Assembly (NCBI GenBank): GCA_030448185.1
Contig: JAUJNL010000044.1
Location: 1-47,887, forward strand
DNA length: 47,887 nucleotides
Direction of reading: 5' to 3'
From: Cytophagales bacterium
GTDB taxonomy: Bacteria > Bacteroidota > Bacteroidia > Cytophagales > 172606-1
The translations under genes and the position numbers were made by a program. The notes beneath the pieces were generated by a model. That model did not search any database, was not told the DNA's origin, and was given only the letters and a program-made list of their open reading frames with translations. Positions 19,675-28,393 of this stretch are shown in pieces (the first letter of the stretch is position 1; each line of letters starts with the position of its first letter).

Positions 19675-20099
19675 TTAAGGTTTACGTTCCAGTACTGCCA
19701 TCGTTAGGCGGCTGATACAGATGAGTTTATTTTGCTCATCTGTGATGCGGATTTCCCACACCTGGGTGGTTTTACCAAGGTGCAGCAACGGAGTAGCCTA
19801 CCGTAGACAAATCCTTCTTTAACTCCTCTGATGTGATTGGCGTTGATATCCAGCCCTACGCAGTAATGCGTTGCCGGGTCAATACAACACGAGGCGCCGA
19901 GGCTGCCCAGCGTTTCGGCAAGCACCACGGAAGCGCCACCGTGCAGCAATCCCATCGGTTGCCGGGTACGATGATCTACCGGCAGTTTTCCTTCAATAAA
20001 ATCCGGGCCGATACCCGTAAATTCAATACCCAGGTGTTCTCCCATGTTACCAGTATTCATCTGGTTAAGCTGAGCAAGGGTTATTTCGGGACGAATCAT
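19675..20099 (-). CDS. menI: 1,4-Dihydroxy-2-naphthoyl-CoA hydrolase, hot-dog thioesterase (one frame break)
   Basis: 141 aa. From ATG 20099: PEITLAQLNQMNTGNMGEHLGIEF, then LPVDHRTRQPMGLLHGGASVVLAETLGS and GLDINANHIRGV. This is close by memory to E. coli YdiI/MenI along its whole length, including the catalytic Glu in the LAET segment after the HGG motif. After GFVYGR the frame changes near 19795, where the alternative frame continues TPLLHLGKTTQVWEIRITDE..ISRLTMAVLERKP to TAA at 19675. It removes CoA from DHNA-CoA in the menaquinone pathway. It precedes menF on the same strand, which supports the assignment; a general PaaI-type thioesterase is the alternative. Confidence 0.85.
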
Positions 20100-20174
20100 A
20101 AAGGGATATGATTTTTGAGAGAAAGCGCTAATTTTGCGGCTAAATATGCACAAAACTAGAACCCGGCCATTCTT

Positions 20175-20780
20175 TTGAAAACAAAACAGATTTACCTCAT
20201 CCGCCACGGACAAACGCAGTACAACTTTTAGGCATCGTACAGGGCGGCGGAGTGGATACTGACCTGAACGAATTAGGCCGGCAACAAGCCCAGGCTTTCT
20301 TTGAAGCGTACCGGCACATTTCATTTGATAAGATCTATACGTCTACGCTGAAGCGTGCCATTCAGACGGTACAAAGTTTTATTGACCAGGGCCTCCTGGG
20401 AAAAACACGCTGGGCTTAATGAAATGAGCTGGGGCATCCGGGAAGGAATGCGATTACACCGGAGGAAGACTCCTATTACTACGAAACCTTGCGCCAATGG
20501 AGCCAGGGCAATGTGGGTTTGCGGCTGGAAGGCGGCGAAAGTCCCCTGGATGTACAGGCCCGGGCAGAAGCCCATACTGGACCTGATCCTTTCCCGTCCG
20601 GAGGAAGAAACGATCCTGATCTGTATGCACGGCCGGGCCATGCGGATGCTGCTTTGCCTGCTGCTAAACTATCCCTTGCATTGCATGGATATTTTCGAAC
20701 ACCAGAACCTCTGTTTGTACCAGCTTACGTATACCGGCAGTATGTTTGTGGTCAACCGGCTTATTGTTACTTCCCATTTG
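20175..20780 (+). CDS. Histidine phosphatase family protein (phosphoglycerate-mutase-like; several frame breaks)
   Basis: About 200 aa. Probable TTG start at 20175 (KTKQIYLIRHGQTQYN), where RHG is the phosphohistidine motif. Then, in shifted frames, GIVQGGGVDTDLNELGRQQAQAFFEAY, IYTSTLKRAIQTVQSFI, LNEMSWGIREG, RLEGGESPLDVQARAE, and EETILICMHGRAMRMLLCLLLN with the second catalytic His. At least five frame changes are needed (near 20226, 20385, 20455, 20565 and the end). The exact stop is unclear: the last family-like residues are SMFVVNRL around 20762, and the open frame runs on to 20909. Divergent from menI, 75 bp apart. Substrate unknown. Confidence 0.72.
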
Positions 20781-21099
20781 GTGGTACTTATTATCCACAC
20801 AAAGAGATTTTTTTGTTTTTCGTGTGAGTTTTTTCTTTTTACTATATATATAAGAATTAGCTTTGTATGTAATATAAGACGGAAGCAAAATTTTTCTGCT
20901 AAATACTAAATTTTTGCGGTTAAGAATTTAACGCCTGGATATTCTTACTTCGAATATCGTCAATCGAACATCGCCCATCTTCCATCTATCCCCGTAATTT
21001 CCCATTGATGGATTTCCGGGAATTATTTTACGTAAAACGGGTTAAATTAGAAAAACTAACTTGTTTACAGCTTTGCATTCAAATCATTTTGTGAGTGGG

Positions 21100-22218
21100 A
21101 TGAATGTACCTGATACACCTATGCTGCAAGCGCCATCTATTTCTGCGAAAGTGGGCGAAAGAACCGCCTCTGTCCTGTTGAACCGGCAAAGATTGTACTG
21201 GATATGCCAGTTAGCGGGCTGGACCGCCTATCTGATATCTGATTTGAGCAGATATAGTATTTTTTACAGCTACAACCATGGCTTTCTGCTCAATGCTGGT
21301 GCTAACATCGTAATTGGCATTTCGGTTACCCACGTATATCGTCTGATCATTAAACGTTTATCCTGGCTTGATCTACCACTGGGTCAGCTGGTGCCCCGGA
21401 TTATTTTCTCGGTGCTGGTCATGGGCTTCATTTTGTTTGTCGTCAATATACCGCTTGATTATATCACTATCCCTGAATTTCGCAACACTATTGATAAAAA
21501 GGGAGGGTTGCCAATTTCCTTCATTTTCCTGGGTTTCCTCAACTGGATTAAACATGTGTTGCTCTGGTCACTTATCTATCACGTTTTTCAGTATTTTGAA
21601 CGGTCAAAGAACAATGAAATTGAGAAAATGAAGCTAGAAGCCAGTGTCCGGGAATTTGAATCGAAAATGCTGCGAGCCCAGTTGAATCCGCATTTTATGT
21701 TCAATGCCCTTAATAGCATCCGGGCCCTGGTACTTGAAAATCCGGAGAAAGCCCAGGTTTCCGTTACTCGACTATCCAATCTGCTGCGCAATTGTCTGGT
21801 GGCCGACCGGCAAAAAACCGTTTCGCTGGGCGAAGAACTAAAAACCGTGCAAGATTATCTTTCCCTGGAAAAAATCCGCTATGAAGACCGGTTAAGCGTA
21901 GAGACTACCGTAAGCCCCGATACCCTGAATGTACAGGTGCCGCCCATGATGGTACAAACCCTGGTGGAGAATGCCGTGAAGCATGGCATCTCCAAGCCAC
22001 TTAAAGGGGGCTTTATTTCCATTGACGCCAAACTCGACAAAAATTTTCTGAATCTGGCCATCCGTAATACTGGGGTTCTGGAGAACCTTTCCTCGGGCGG
22101 ATTTGGCTTGCTGAATACAACGCAGCGGCTTTCGCTTATCTACGGCGATATGGCCTCTTTTGAAATCAGGCAAGAATCAGATGAAGTAGTTTGCGCCAAA
22201 GTAAAGCTGCCGGTTTAG
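21100..22218 (+). CDS. LytS/YehU-type sensor histidine kinase
   Basis: 372 aa from ATG 21100; an in-frame TTG at 21061 would add 13 residues, but the ATG gives the usual short cytoplasmic lead. Four transmembrane segments lie at about residues 30-50, 65-80, 105-120 and 145-165. A short coiled region (NNEIEKMKLEASVREFE) leads into the His_kinase PF06580 domain, with the phospho-accepting His in LNPHFMFNALNS. The HATPase N-box is VENAVKHG and a G-box follows (SGGFGLLN). It signals from the inner membrane to the LytTR regulator encoded 310 bp downstream. No dedicated ligand domain is visible. Confidence 0.92.
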   Translation: MNVPDTPMLQAPSISAKVGERTASVLLNRQRLYWICQLAGWTAYLISDLSRYSIFYSYNHGFLLNAGANIVIGISVTHVYRLIIKRLSWLDLPLGQLVPRIIFSVLVMGFILFVVNIPLDYITIPEFRNTIDKKGGLPISFIFLGFLNWIKHVLLWSLIYHVFQYFERSKNNEIEKMKLEASVREFESKMLRAQLNPHFMFNALNSIRALVLENPEKAQVSVTRLSNLLRNCLVADRQKTVSLGEELKTVQDYLSLEKIRYEDRLSVETTVSPDTLNVQVPPMMVQTLVENAVKHGISKPLKGGFISIDAKLDKNFLNLAIRNTGVLENLSSGGFGLLNTTQRLSLIYGDMASFEIRQESDEVVCAKVKLPV

Positions 22219-22234
22219 GGAGTTAACAGTGGAT

Positions 22235-22501
22235 AAGGATGTTCGATGTTCAATTAACTTCGTTGAGCCCTTCGGGGTTGGCGATGTTCGATTTTTATAA
22301 ATCTCTTTATTACAGGAGAAAATAAACATTAAGACCGAACATTCCATCAGATAACCGACTCTGAAAATCCGGCCCAGGTAAATTTGAATAACAAATGCTG
22401 CATAAATTTCCCAAAAAGATGTGATGCATCACGTCTCTACAACATCTGAAATCGAACATCGCTAACCCCGAAGGGCTCAACGTAGTTAATCGAACATCCT
22501 T
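22235..22501. repeat. Long-arm inverted repeat (arms about 51-58 bp) between kinase and regulator genes
   Basis: Left arm 22235-22292 and right arm 22451-22501 are near-perfect complements: both carry the core GTTGAGCCCTTCGGGGTT(G/A)GCGATGTTCGAT and outer AAGGATGTTCGAT; the left arm holds an extra 7-bp duplication (GATGTTC). The arms enclose about 158 bp, which contains the palindrome GTGATGCATCAC (22421-22432) next to CGTCTCTAC. This fills the gene-free gap 22219-22528. It resembles a non-autonomous element or a dispersed intergenic repeat; folded as RNA it would form a very stable stem between the two genes. Confidence 0.75.
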
Positions 22502-22528
22502 ATCTATCTATAAACTCATTCACTCTCC

Positions 22529-23252
22529 ATGAAGGCATTAATTGTTGATGATGAACGTCTGGCCCGCAACGAATTGCGCCGGCTACTGGAAGCTTTTCCT
22601 AAGATTGAAATAGTAGGGGAAGCCGCCAATGCGGAAGAAGCCCTGGATAAAATAGAGGAACTTAGCCCTGAACTTTTATTTCTGGACATCCAAATGCCCG
22701 GCAAAACGGGTTTTGACCTGCTAACCTCCATTGAGGGCAATGTGCCGGATGTAATCTTTACCACCGCTTACGATGAGTACGCCCTGAAGGCTTTTGAATA
22801 CAATGCCCTTGATTATCTGCTGAAACCCATTGAACCCAGTCGTTTAGCGGAAGCCATTCATAAGGTAGAAGATTACCAGCAGCACGAAATTAAACGGAAG
22901 GAGAACGTTAAACTGCTCACTTCGGAAGATCAGGTTTTTGTGAAAGACGGAGAAAAAATGCTGGTTCGTGAAGTTGGGGAAAATACGCTTATTCGAATCA
23001 ATGGGTAATTACGTCCGGCTGCATTTTGACGACCAAAAACCACTGATTCTTAAATCCCTCAATGCCCTTGACGAAAAACTGGACCCGCATGCTTTCTTCC
23101 GGGCCAACCGCAAGCATATTATCAATCTGCAGTGGGTTGAGAAGATTGAGCCCTGGTTTAGCGGTGGTTTGCAGGTGACCCTAAAGGGCGGCGAAAAAAA
23201 TGAGATTTCCCGCCGTCAAGCGATACGGTTTAAGGAAATGATGAGTTTGTAA
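22529..23252 (+). CDS. LytTR-type response regulator (one frame break)
   Basis: About 241 aa. Receiver domain residues 1-120: D7-D8, phospho-acceptor D53 in LLFLDIQMPG, T-T-A in IFTTAYDEYALKAF, and the conserved K in LLKPIEPS. The LytTR DNA-binding domain follows: KIRLFESMGNYVRLHF, LKSLNALDEKL, FFRANRKHIINLQWVEKIEPWF, ending RRQAIRFKEMMSL. The frame changes in the GGGG run near 22976-22979; removing one G joins ..VREVG to KIRLFES, so the break is almost certainly a homopolymer error. Pairs with the LytS-type kinase upstream. Terminator at 23277-23308. Confidence 0.93.
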
Positions 23253-23276
23253 ATGAGTAGTATAAGCTTGAGTAGT

Positions 23277-23308
23277 GGCCCGGTTTAACAAGACCGGGCC
23301 GCTTTTTT
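23277..23308 (+). terminator. Terminator after the LytTR regulator
   Basis: GGCCCGGT (23277-23284) and ACCGGGCC (23293-23300), 8-nt loop, followed by GCTTTTTT. It separates the regulator from the convergent hypothetical gene. Confidence 0.85.
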
Positions 23309-23316
23309 CTCACTTT

Positions 23317-24583
23317 TTACCGAAACCTATACAATGCCGAGCTCCGGGCAAGCAGAAGTTTCGCTGAAGTTTCGCGGGTAATAGGGTGTTCGGCGTCCAG
23401 CTTCTTCAACAAATTCACGTACATATCGGCCCGGTCCAACTGTTTTTTGGCAATAAAGAATTGAGCCATCACGCCATAAAAATTAATCACCTCCGATACG
23501 TGGAACGTATCCCGCTCCGGGTAGAGTTCCTGCAGGTCGTATTTGTGCTCAATTGCGGCGGCCCGGTCAAGCATCACCTTCTTCAATAGTCATTTTCACT
23601 CAGGTTGATCCGGCCAAACAGGTAGTTGGGGAAGCGTTCAACCATCTCTCGATCAGGGCAATGGCCGTTCTTTTTGTTTGTCAACCATGAGGGCTACACT
23701 CAGGTAATTATATAGAATCGGGAAGTCAGGGTACTGACGTTAACTCTTCCAGGCGGGGAATGGCCTGACGAGGCTTTTTCTGACAAGATCGTAGAAGGTT
23801 TCCATTTCGTCCTGTCCGATTTTTCGGCATAGGCCAGATAGGTCGCATCCCGTATGGGTTCAAAAGTAATATTGAACTGCCGCAGCTGAAGACCTTCCGG
23901 AAGTTGCTGCCCCGGCACTACTAAGCCATCCTCCCCCACCATTTCGTACGGATCAAAATTTATCGTCCTTCGTCATCGTCATCCCAGTCATTCCCGAGAT
24001 CATCCTCTGGGTAAACAATATCATAATTTCCTCCCTTCGCCCACTACCGTGTTTAGTTTAGTAATGACCCGCTGCGGGTTATCGTAAGGCCCCCACGAAA
24101 TAACAGGGCCTTCCATTACGCCAAACTCCAGGTCCTCCATTAGCTCTACGTTCTCGTCATCCTCTTCCAGGATAAACTGGGTAACCGAAAAGTCCTTCTC
24201 GGGACGAAAGCCCAACTCATCGGCATAGGCAATGCCTCCGTAGATGATATTATGAGCCAACGTATACTCGCACGGTTCGTAGTCCTGGCCCGCCATCAAC
24301 AGGGTAAGGTTCTGCCAGTACTCATTCACGGACAAATTAAAGAAATACATGGTTTGCTTGAGTCCCAGGCAAAAAAAGTATCCACCAGGTAGGACCCGGC
24401 AATAATATGTCCGGAAGGCATCAGCCGACTTATCACAATGGTAGCGAACCCTTTTTCCTGCCAATCGTCGTTAATATGACATTCGTGGATGGGCAGGCTC
24501 CTGGCTTTGCTGGTAATGTATTTAGACGTTGAGTTGGGCTACGAGGGGCGGGTTTGTTTTGTCCCTTTTTTAGATTTAGCCAT
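23317..24583 (-). CDS. Conserved hypothetical protein of Bacteroidota type (at least four frame breaks)
   Basis: About 420 aa if joined. Start ATG 24583 (MAKSKKGTKQTRPS), then a break near 24540; the next frame reads YITSKARSLPIHECHINDDWQEKGFATIVISRLMPSGHIIAGSYLVDT, joined to FCLGLKQTMYFFNLSVNEYW, then YTLAHNIIYGGIAYADELGFRPEKDF, an acidic stretch (LEEDDENVELMED), and GPYDNP. After more breaks (about 24020-23950, 23770 and 23590) the C-terminus reads RADMYVNLLKKLDAEHP, which looks helical-repeat or TPR-like. I remember this type of protein as a family of unknown function and assign none. Fragments are co-linear on one strand, so one gene is likely. Confidence 0.6.
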
Positions 24584-24630
24584 GGTTGCAAGCTGGTTTA
24601 CTTAGATTTTCATTGTTAGCACTGTCTAAA

Positions 24631-24670
24631 AAATAAAAAACCCTGTGTATTTAAAATACACGGGGTTTAC
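24631..24670 (-). terminator. Terminator for the NIF3/zinc-ribbon operon
   Basis: Stem AAAACCCTGTGTATT (24637-24651) with AATACACGGGGTTT (24655-24668); read on the minus strand it is followed by a long T-run (the A-rich 24623-24640). It lies 18 bp after the zinc-ribbon gene's stop. Confidence 0.85.
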
Positions 24671-24687
24671 TGTATGATTAAACGTTT

Positions 24688-25437
24688 TTATCTTTTTACT
24701 TTTTCAGGTATTACGATATCTTCCACATCGGCGAAGATGCGTCCGCAATGCTCACAGACAATTATCTTTTTCTTGTCCCGTATTTCAGCCTGACGCTGCG
24801 GAGGAATCGAGTTAAAGCAACCTCCGCAAGCTCCCCGTTTCACTACCACTACGGCTAGTCCATTAATGGCATTATTACGGATTTTCTGATAAGATTTAAG
24901 CAGCCGCTCTTCAATGTGGGTCATGGCCTGTTCGCGCTCACTAAGCAAAGATTTTTCTTCTTCCTCACTCTCCTTAGTCAACTGATTCAGTTCCGCTTTC
25001 TTGTTATCAAGATCTTTTTTGCGGTCCCGCATGGTTTTCTCCACCTCAGCGATCTCCTCTTTCTTCTTATTGATCCGAAAATTAGCTTCATTGCTTTTCT
25101 TATCGGCCAATTCCATTTCGAGGGTTTGCAACTCTACTTCTTTGCTGATGGCATCGTATTCGCGGTTATTGCGTACATTCATCTGCTGCTCCTTATACTT
25201 GGTAATCAGTTTTTCGGAGTCTTTCTTGGCCTGCTTATTCCGGGTAATTTCGTCTTCCAGTGATGTTATTTCTTTATTGAACTTGGAAATGCGGGTTTCG
25301 TACCCTATAATTTCGTCCTCTAAATCTCTGACCTCTTCCGGAAGATCACCTCTGACTTTGACAATTTCGTCCAACTTGGAATCAATCTGTTGGAGCTTAA
25401 GAAGGGATTCGAGCCTTTGCGCGACGGTAATTTCCAT
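24688..25437 (-). CDS. Coiled-coil protein with C4 zinc ribbon (zf-RING_7 / CdsZ type)
   Basis: 249 aa. A long antiparallel coiled coil (about residues 10-185, rich in E, K and Q, e.g. EVEKTMRDRKKDLDNKKAEL) precedes a C-terminal zinc ribbon with GACGGC and CEHC (about residues 200-235). This PF02591-type protein is widespread; Chlamydia CdsZ helps type III secretion, but in Bacteroidota the role is unknown. Frame intact. It starts 6 bp after the NIF3 stop, and that pairing is common in Bacteroidota, so the two are probably co-transcribed, with the terminator at 24631-24670 closing the unit. Confidence 0.88.
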   Translation of the reverse strand: MEITVAQRLESLLKLQQIDSKLDEIVKVRGDLPEEVRDLEDEIIGYETRISKFNKEITSLEDEITRNKQAKKDSEKLITKYKEQQMNVRNNREYDAISKEVELQTLEMELADKKSNEANFRINKKKEEIAEVEKTMRDRKKDLDNKKAELNQLTKESEEEEKSLLSEREQAMTHIEERLLKSYQKIRNNAINGLAVVVVKRGACGGCFNSIPPQRQAEIRDKKKIIVCEHCGRIFADVEDIVIPEKVKR

Positions 25438-25442
25438 TGAGT

Positions 25443-26540
25443 TCAGAAATATTTGATGGGGTTGGTTACCACGTCAGATAAATGGAGGGCAATATTAGGG
25501 AATTTTTCTGACAAATAAGTATAAATCAATTCTTTTGTAAAGACTTCGCTTTCGTAGTGTCCAATATCGGCAATTACAATCCGGCCTTCAGCATCGAAAA
25601 ACTCGTGGTATTTCACGTCAGCCGTTACGAATAGATCTGCTCCGGCCCGGATGGCCTCTCCGGTCAGGAAACTGCCCGTCCCACCGCAAACTGCTACCCG
25701 ATGTACTGGTTTATCACGTAAGGCGGTGTAACGGATACACCCCGTCTGCATGGCGTTCTTCAGCCGTTGCAAAAACTCCATTTCGGCAAGGGGCTCCGTC
25801 AATTCGCCCACCGCCCCCGAGCCCACTTCCTGATTTTCGTTTTCCAGGTTGGTCAGGTAGTAGGCTACTTCCTCGTAGGGGTGCGCTTGCCGAAGGGCCT
25901 GAATCACTTTGCCGGACAAAAAAGCCGGAAAAAGCACTTCAATCCTTTCTTCAGTTACTTCTTCCCGGCGATTAGCCGCCCCGATATGCGGGTTAGCGGC
26001 TTCATTCGGAGTAAATGCCCCGGTGCCTGATACCCGGAAGGAGCAATTGTTGTAGTTACCAATTTGTCCCGCCCCTGCCTGGTGAAGCGCAGCTAGTACC
26101 GAATCCGTATTCTCCTGGGGTACGAACGTCACCAGTTTTTGCAAAAGTTGCTTTTTGGGGGCCAGTATCCGGATGTTCTGTAAACCCAATCTACGGGCAA
26201 TATGGAAGTTGACGCCATTGGTAACATTATCCAGGTTGGTATGAATGGCGTACAGGGCAATATCATGTTTGATTGCCTTGACTATTGCCCGGCCTACATA
26301 ACTGCGGGTATTAATTTTTTTGAGGCCTTTAAATACAATGGGGTGGTGGGCAATGACCAGGTTACAGCCCCGCTCTATAGCCTCATCTACCACTTCTTCG
26401 GTAGCATCCAGGCTGAGTAGGGCTCCAGTCACCGGCCAGTGCATGTCTCCCGTAATCAATCCGGCATTATCATAACTTTCCTGGTAGGCGGCCGGCGCCC
26501 ACGCCTCCAGATACTGAACAATGTGCGAAATAGGAACCAT
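25443..26540 (-). CDS. NIF3/DUF34 dinuclear metal-centre protein
   Basis: 365 aa with the start set at ATG 26540 (MVPISHIVQYLEAW); the frame is open further upstream to 26723, but that extension has no family sequence. The metal ligands are seen in IAHHPIVFKGLKKI (His-His) near residue 65 and in VTADVKYHEFFDAEGRIVIADIGHYESE near the C-terminus. The middle insertion, KLVTFVPQENTDSVLAALHQAGAGQIGNY, is the extra domain found in the longer (YqfO-like) form, compared with about 250 aa for the E. coli YbgI form. Cytoplasmic; activity is not settled, with GTP cyclohydrolase I type 2 as a frequent but weak annotation. Upstream of and coupled to the zinc-ribbon gene. Confidence 0.9.
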   Translation of the reverse strand: MVPISHIVQYLEAWAPAAYQESYDNAGLITGDMHWPVTGALLSLDATEEVVDEAIERGCNLVIAHHPIVFKGLKKINTRSYVGRAIVKAIKHDIALYAIHTNLDNVTNGVNFHIARRLGLQNIRILAPKKQLLQKLVTFVPQENTDSVLAALHQAGAGQIGNYNNCSFRVSGTGAFTPNEAANPHIGAANRREEVTEERIEVLFPAFLSGKVIQALRQAHPYEEVAYYLTNLENENQEVGSGAVGELTEPLAEMEFLQRLKNAMQTGCIRYTALRDKPVHRVAVCGGTGSFLTGEAIRAGADLFVTADVKYHEFFDAEGRIVIADIGHYESEVFTKELIYTYLSEKFPNIALHLSDVVTNPIKYF

Positions 26541-26575
26541 ATTTGATGAATGATGTTCGATTGACGATGTTTGGT

Positions 26576-26602
26576 GTAAGGGCGAATGGCATTCGCCCTT
26601 AC
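26576..26602. repeat. 27-bp perfect palindrome in the 26541-26816 gap
   Basis: GTAAGGGCGAATG, one G, then CATTCGCCCTTAC: 13-bp arms. It is preceded by AATGATGTTCGATTGACGATG (26549-26569), a relative of the arms at 22235-22501, and followed by GTAGAGACG and by a direct repeat of GGTACGGACAT near 26657-26680. No gene is seen in 26541-26816. I think it is a dispersed REP-like repeat. Confidence 0.6.
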
Positions 26603-26816
26603 GGTGTCGGAGTGGTAGAGACGTTAAGCTAACGACTCGCCATGAGTTGCTTCTATGGTACGGACATGGTACGGACATGCCTGTAAAACGGGCCGGAAGG
26701 ACGTATACTATACGCCCCTGCAATAACCGTCACTCGCCGGAGGCAAGCGACTGAGGATTCGTGAAAGCATCTTCTTATTTTCTACTTCTGGCTTCTATCT
26801 TCCCACTCCTCTCTTC

Positions 26817-27343
26817 TTAACTTTCCCAGCCCCGGCAGGTACCGTTCCTGACAATGCTCAAGTGATGCCGTTCATGTCCGGTGATGACGTAGAGCAACGC
26901 CCTTACAGTGATATCTTTCCCATTAGCATTGCCCTGGCGGGTCAGCATTTCTTCCGTAAGAGTGCGGAATAAGGCCAGATTACTCTCACCAGCTGGTGCT
27001 GCTCCAATAAATCTTTGAAGGATTGCCGGTTAAATTGGGCCGCCTGCGCATATAAATCTTCCTCAAAACCAGGCAAGGGAAGCTTTTCGCCCCGGGCAAT
27101 ACAAAGTGCCCGGTAAGCCTGAATTCGTTCAGTATCAATCATATGGCCGAACAACTCCTTCAATGACCATTTGCCTTCCGCGTAGGCATAAAGCCCCTGA
27201 TCTTCCCGTACTCCGGTGAATAACTCTTGGACTTCCGTTAACTGTTCAGCCAGCACCTCCAGCACATTGCCGGACCCTACCTGATCAACGTAACGACTTA
27301 CAAAGGGGCTCTGGGCGTATTCATTGGGTTGGGGACGGTACAT
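26817..27343 (-). CDS. DinB-family metalloenzyme-like protein (one or two frame breaks)
   Basis: About 175 aa. N-terminus MYRPQPNEYAQSPFVSRYVDQVG, then KWSLKELFGHMIDTERIQAYRALCIARGE with the first ligand His in GHMIDTER. The open frame ends near 26942, but after a shift near 26960 it continues LALFRTLTEEML, then LLYVITGHERHHLSIV with the remaining His residues of the DinB/YfiT four-helix fold. The exact C-terminus is uncertain because another frame near 26850 gives QERYLPGL-like ends. Such proteins bind a metal and, in some cases, use bacillithiol or mycothiol; the substrate here is unknown. Confidence 0.75.
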
Positions 27344-27410
27344 AAGAGTCGAGGTTCAATTGGTGGAGGTTAAAGTTAAGGGCTAAAAAGCTACATAAAC
27401 AAGGGACCTT

Positions 27411-27446
27411 TTTGTAATTATATCATTCATTCAATCGGTACTTTTG
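27411..27446 (+). promoter_or_regulatory. Candidate Bacteroidota promoter for hemF
   Basis: TACTTTTG at 27439-27446 fits the Bacteroidota -7 element TAnnTTTG, with TTTG at 27411-27414 upstream. The spacer of 24 nt is longer than the usual 19-21. The start codon is 22 bp further on and no Shine-Dalgarno is present. Confidence 0.35.
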
Positions 27447-27468
27447 CCGGAAAACCACCTCCACTTAT

Positions 27469-28377
27469 ATGCTCAGTGAACAAACCACTACCAAGGAAGA
27501 AATCACCGGTTGGCTCCGGGGCTTGCAGGACCGTATTTGTGCCGCTCTGGAAGATACCGATGGCAAAGCTAGATTTAAAGAAGACCTCTGGGAACGCCCA
27601 GGCGGCGGCGGTGGTCGCACCCGGATCATTGGGCAAGGCAATATTCTCGAAAAAGGCGGCGTTGGTTTTTCGGCAGTATACGGAGAAACACCCGAAAAAA
27701 TATTGCACGCGCTGAAACTGGATCAGGCCCATTTTTACGCAACCGGGGTTTCGATTGTGCTGCATCCGGTAAATCCGATGGTACCGATCATTCATATGAA
27801 TGTCCGGTATTTTGAGATGAGTAATGGCGTGAGCTGGTTTGGGGGCGGCATTGACCTTACCCCCCATTATGTAGACGAGGAAGATGCCCGGTACTTTCAT
27901 ACCCGGCTTAAAGAAGTTTGTGACAGACACAATGCGGGCTATCATCCGGAGTTTAAAAAGTGGGCGGATGACTATTTCTATATCAGCCACCGAAAGGAAA
28001 CCCGGGGCATCGGGGGAATATTCTTTGACCGGCTGTCGGCTACTGAGGCTTTTACCAAAACGGACCGGTTCCGGTTTGTCCAATCAGTCGGGGATTTGTT
28101 TGCGCCGCTGTACACCTATTTCATGCGGAAAAATGCGCAACTACCCTACAATGACCGCCAAAAAGAATGGCAAATGGTGCGCCGCGGCCGGTACGTAGAA
28201 TTCAATCTGGTATATGATAAAGGCACCAAATTCGGGCTGGACACTGATGGCCGTGCAGAATCAATCTTAATGAGTCTGCCCCCGCAGGCACAGTGGCATT
28301 ACAATTACCAGGTAACACCAGGAAGCCAGGAAGAAAAAACGCAGCAATTACTGAAAAAAGGCATTAACTGGGTTTAA
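27469..28377 (+). CDS. hemF: Oxygen-dependent coproporphyrinogen III oxidase
   Basis: Oxidatively decarboxylates two propionates of coproporphyrinogen III to give protoporphyrinogen IX, in the cytoplasm. 302 aa, normal length, intact. Recognised by GGGGGRTRIIGQGNILEKGGV, GVSIVLHPVNPMVPIIHMNVRYFE and WFGGGIDLTPHYV, with further RRGRYVEFNLVYDKGTKFGL near the C-terminus, all hallmark segments. It implies at least some aerobic growth. The PAP2 gene follows 16 bp later on the same strand. Confidence 0.96.
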   Translation: MLSEQTTTKEEITGWLRGLQDRICAALEDTDGKARFKEDLWERPGGGGGRTRIIGQGNILEKGGVGFSAVYGETPEKILHALKLDQAHFYATGVSIVLHPVNPMVPIIHMNVRYFEMSNGVSWFGGGIDLTPHYVDEEDARYFHTRLKEVCDRHNAGYHPEFKKWADDYFYISHRKETRGIGGIFFDRLSATEAFTKTDRFRFVQSVGDLFAPLYTYFMRKNAQLPYNDRQKEWQMVRRGRYVEFNLVYDKGTKFGLDTDGRAESILMSLPPQAQWHYNYQVTPGSQEEKTQQLLKKGINWV

Positions 28378-28393
28378 AACGTCGAGTTGCGGT

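Noticed and set aside
20664..20888. 74-aa minus-strand ORF
   Set aside because: Low-complexity AT-rich sequence overlapping the end of the histidine phosphatase gene.
26541..26723. N-terminal extension of the NIF3 frame
   Set aside because: The extension translates intergenic repeats, including the palindrome at 26576-26602; family sequence begins at the Met at 26540.
27427..28083. 218-aa minus-strand ORF
   Set aside because: It is antisense to hemF, whose family motifs are complete on the plus strand.
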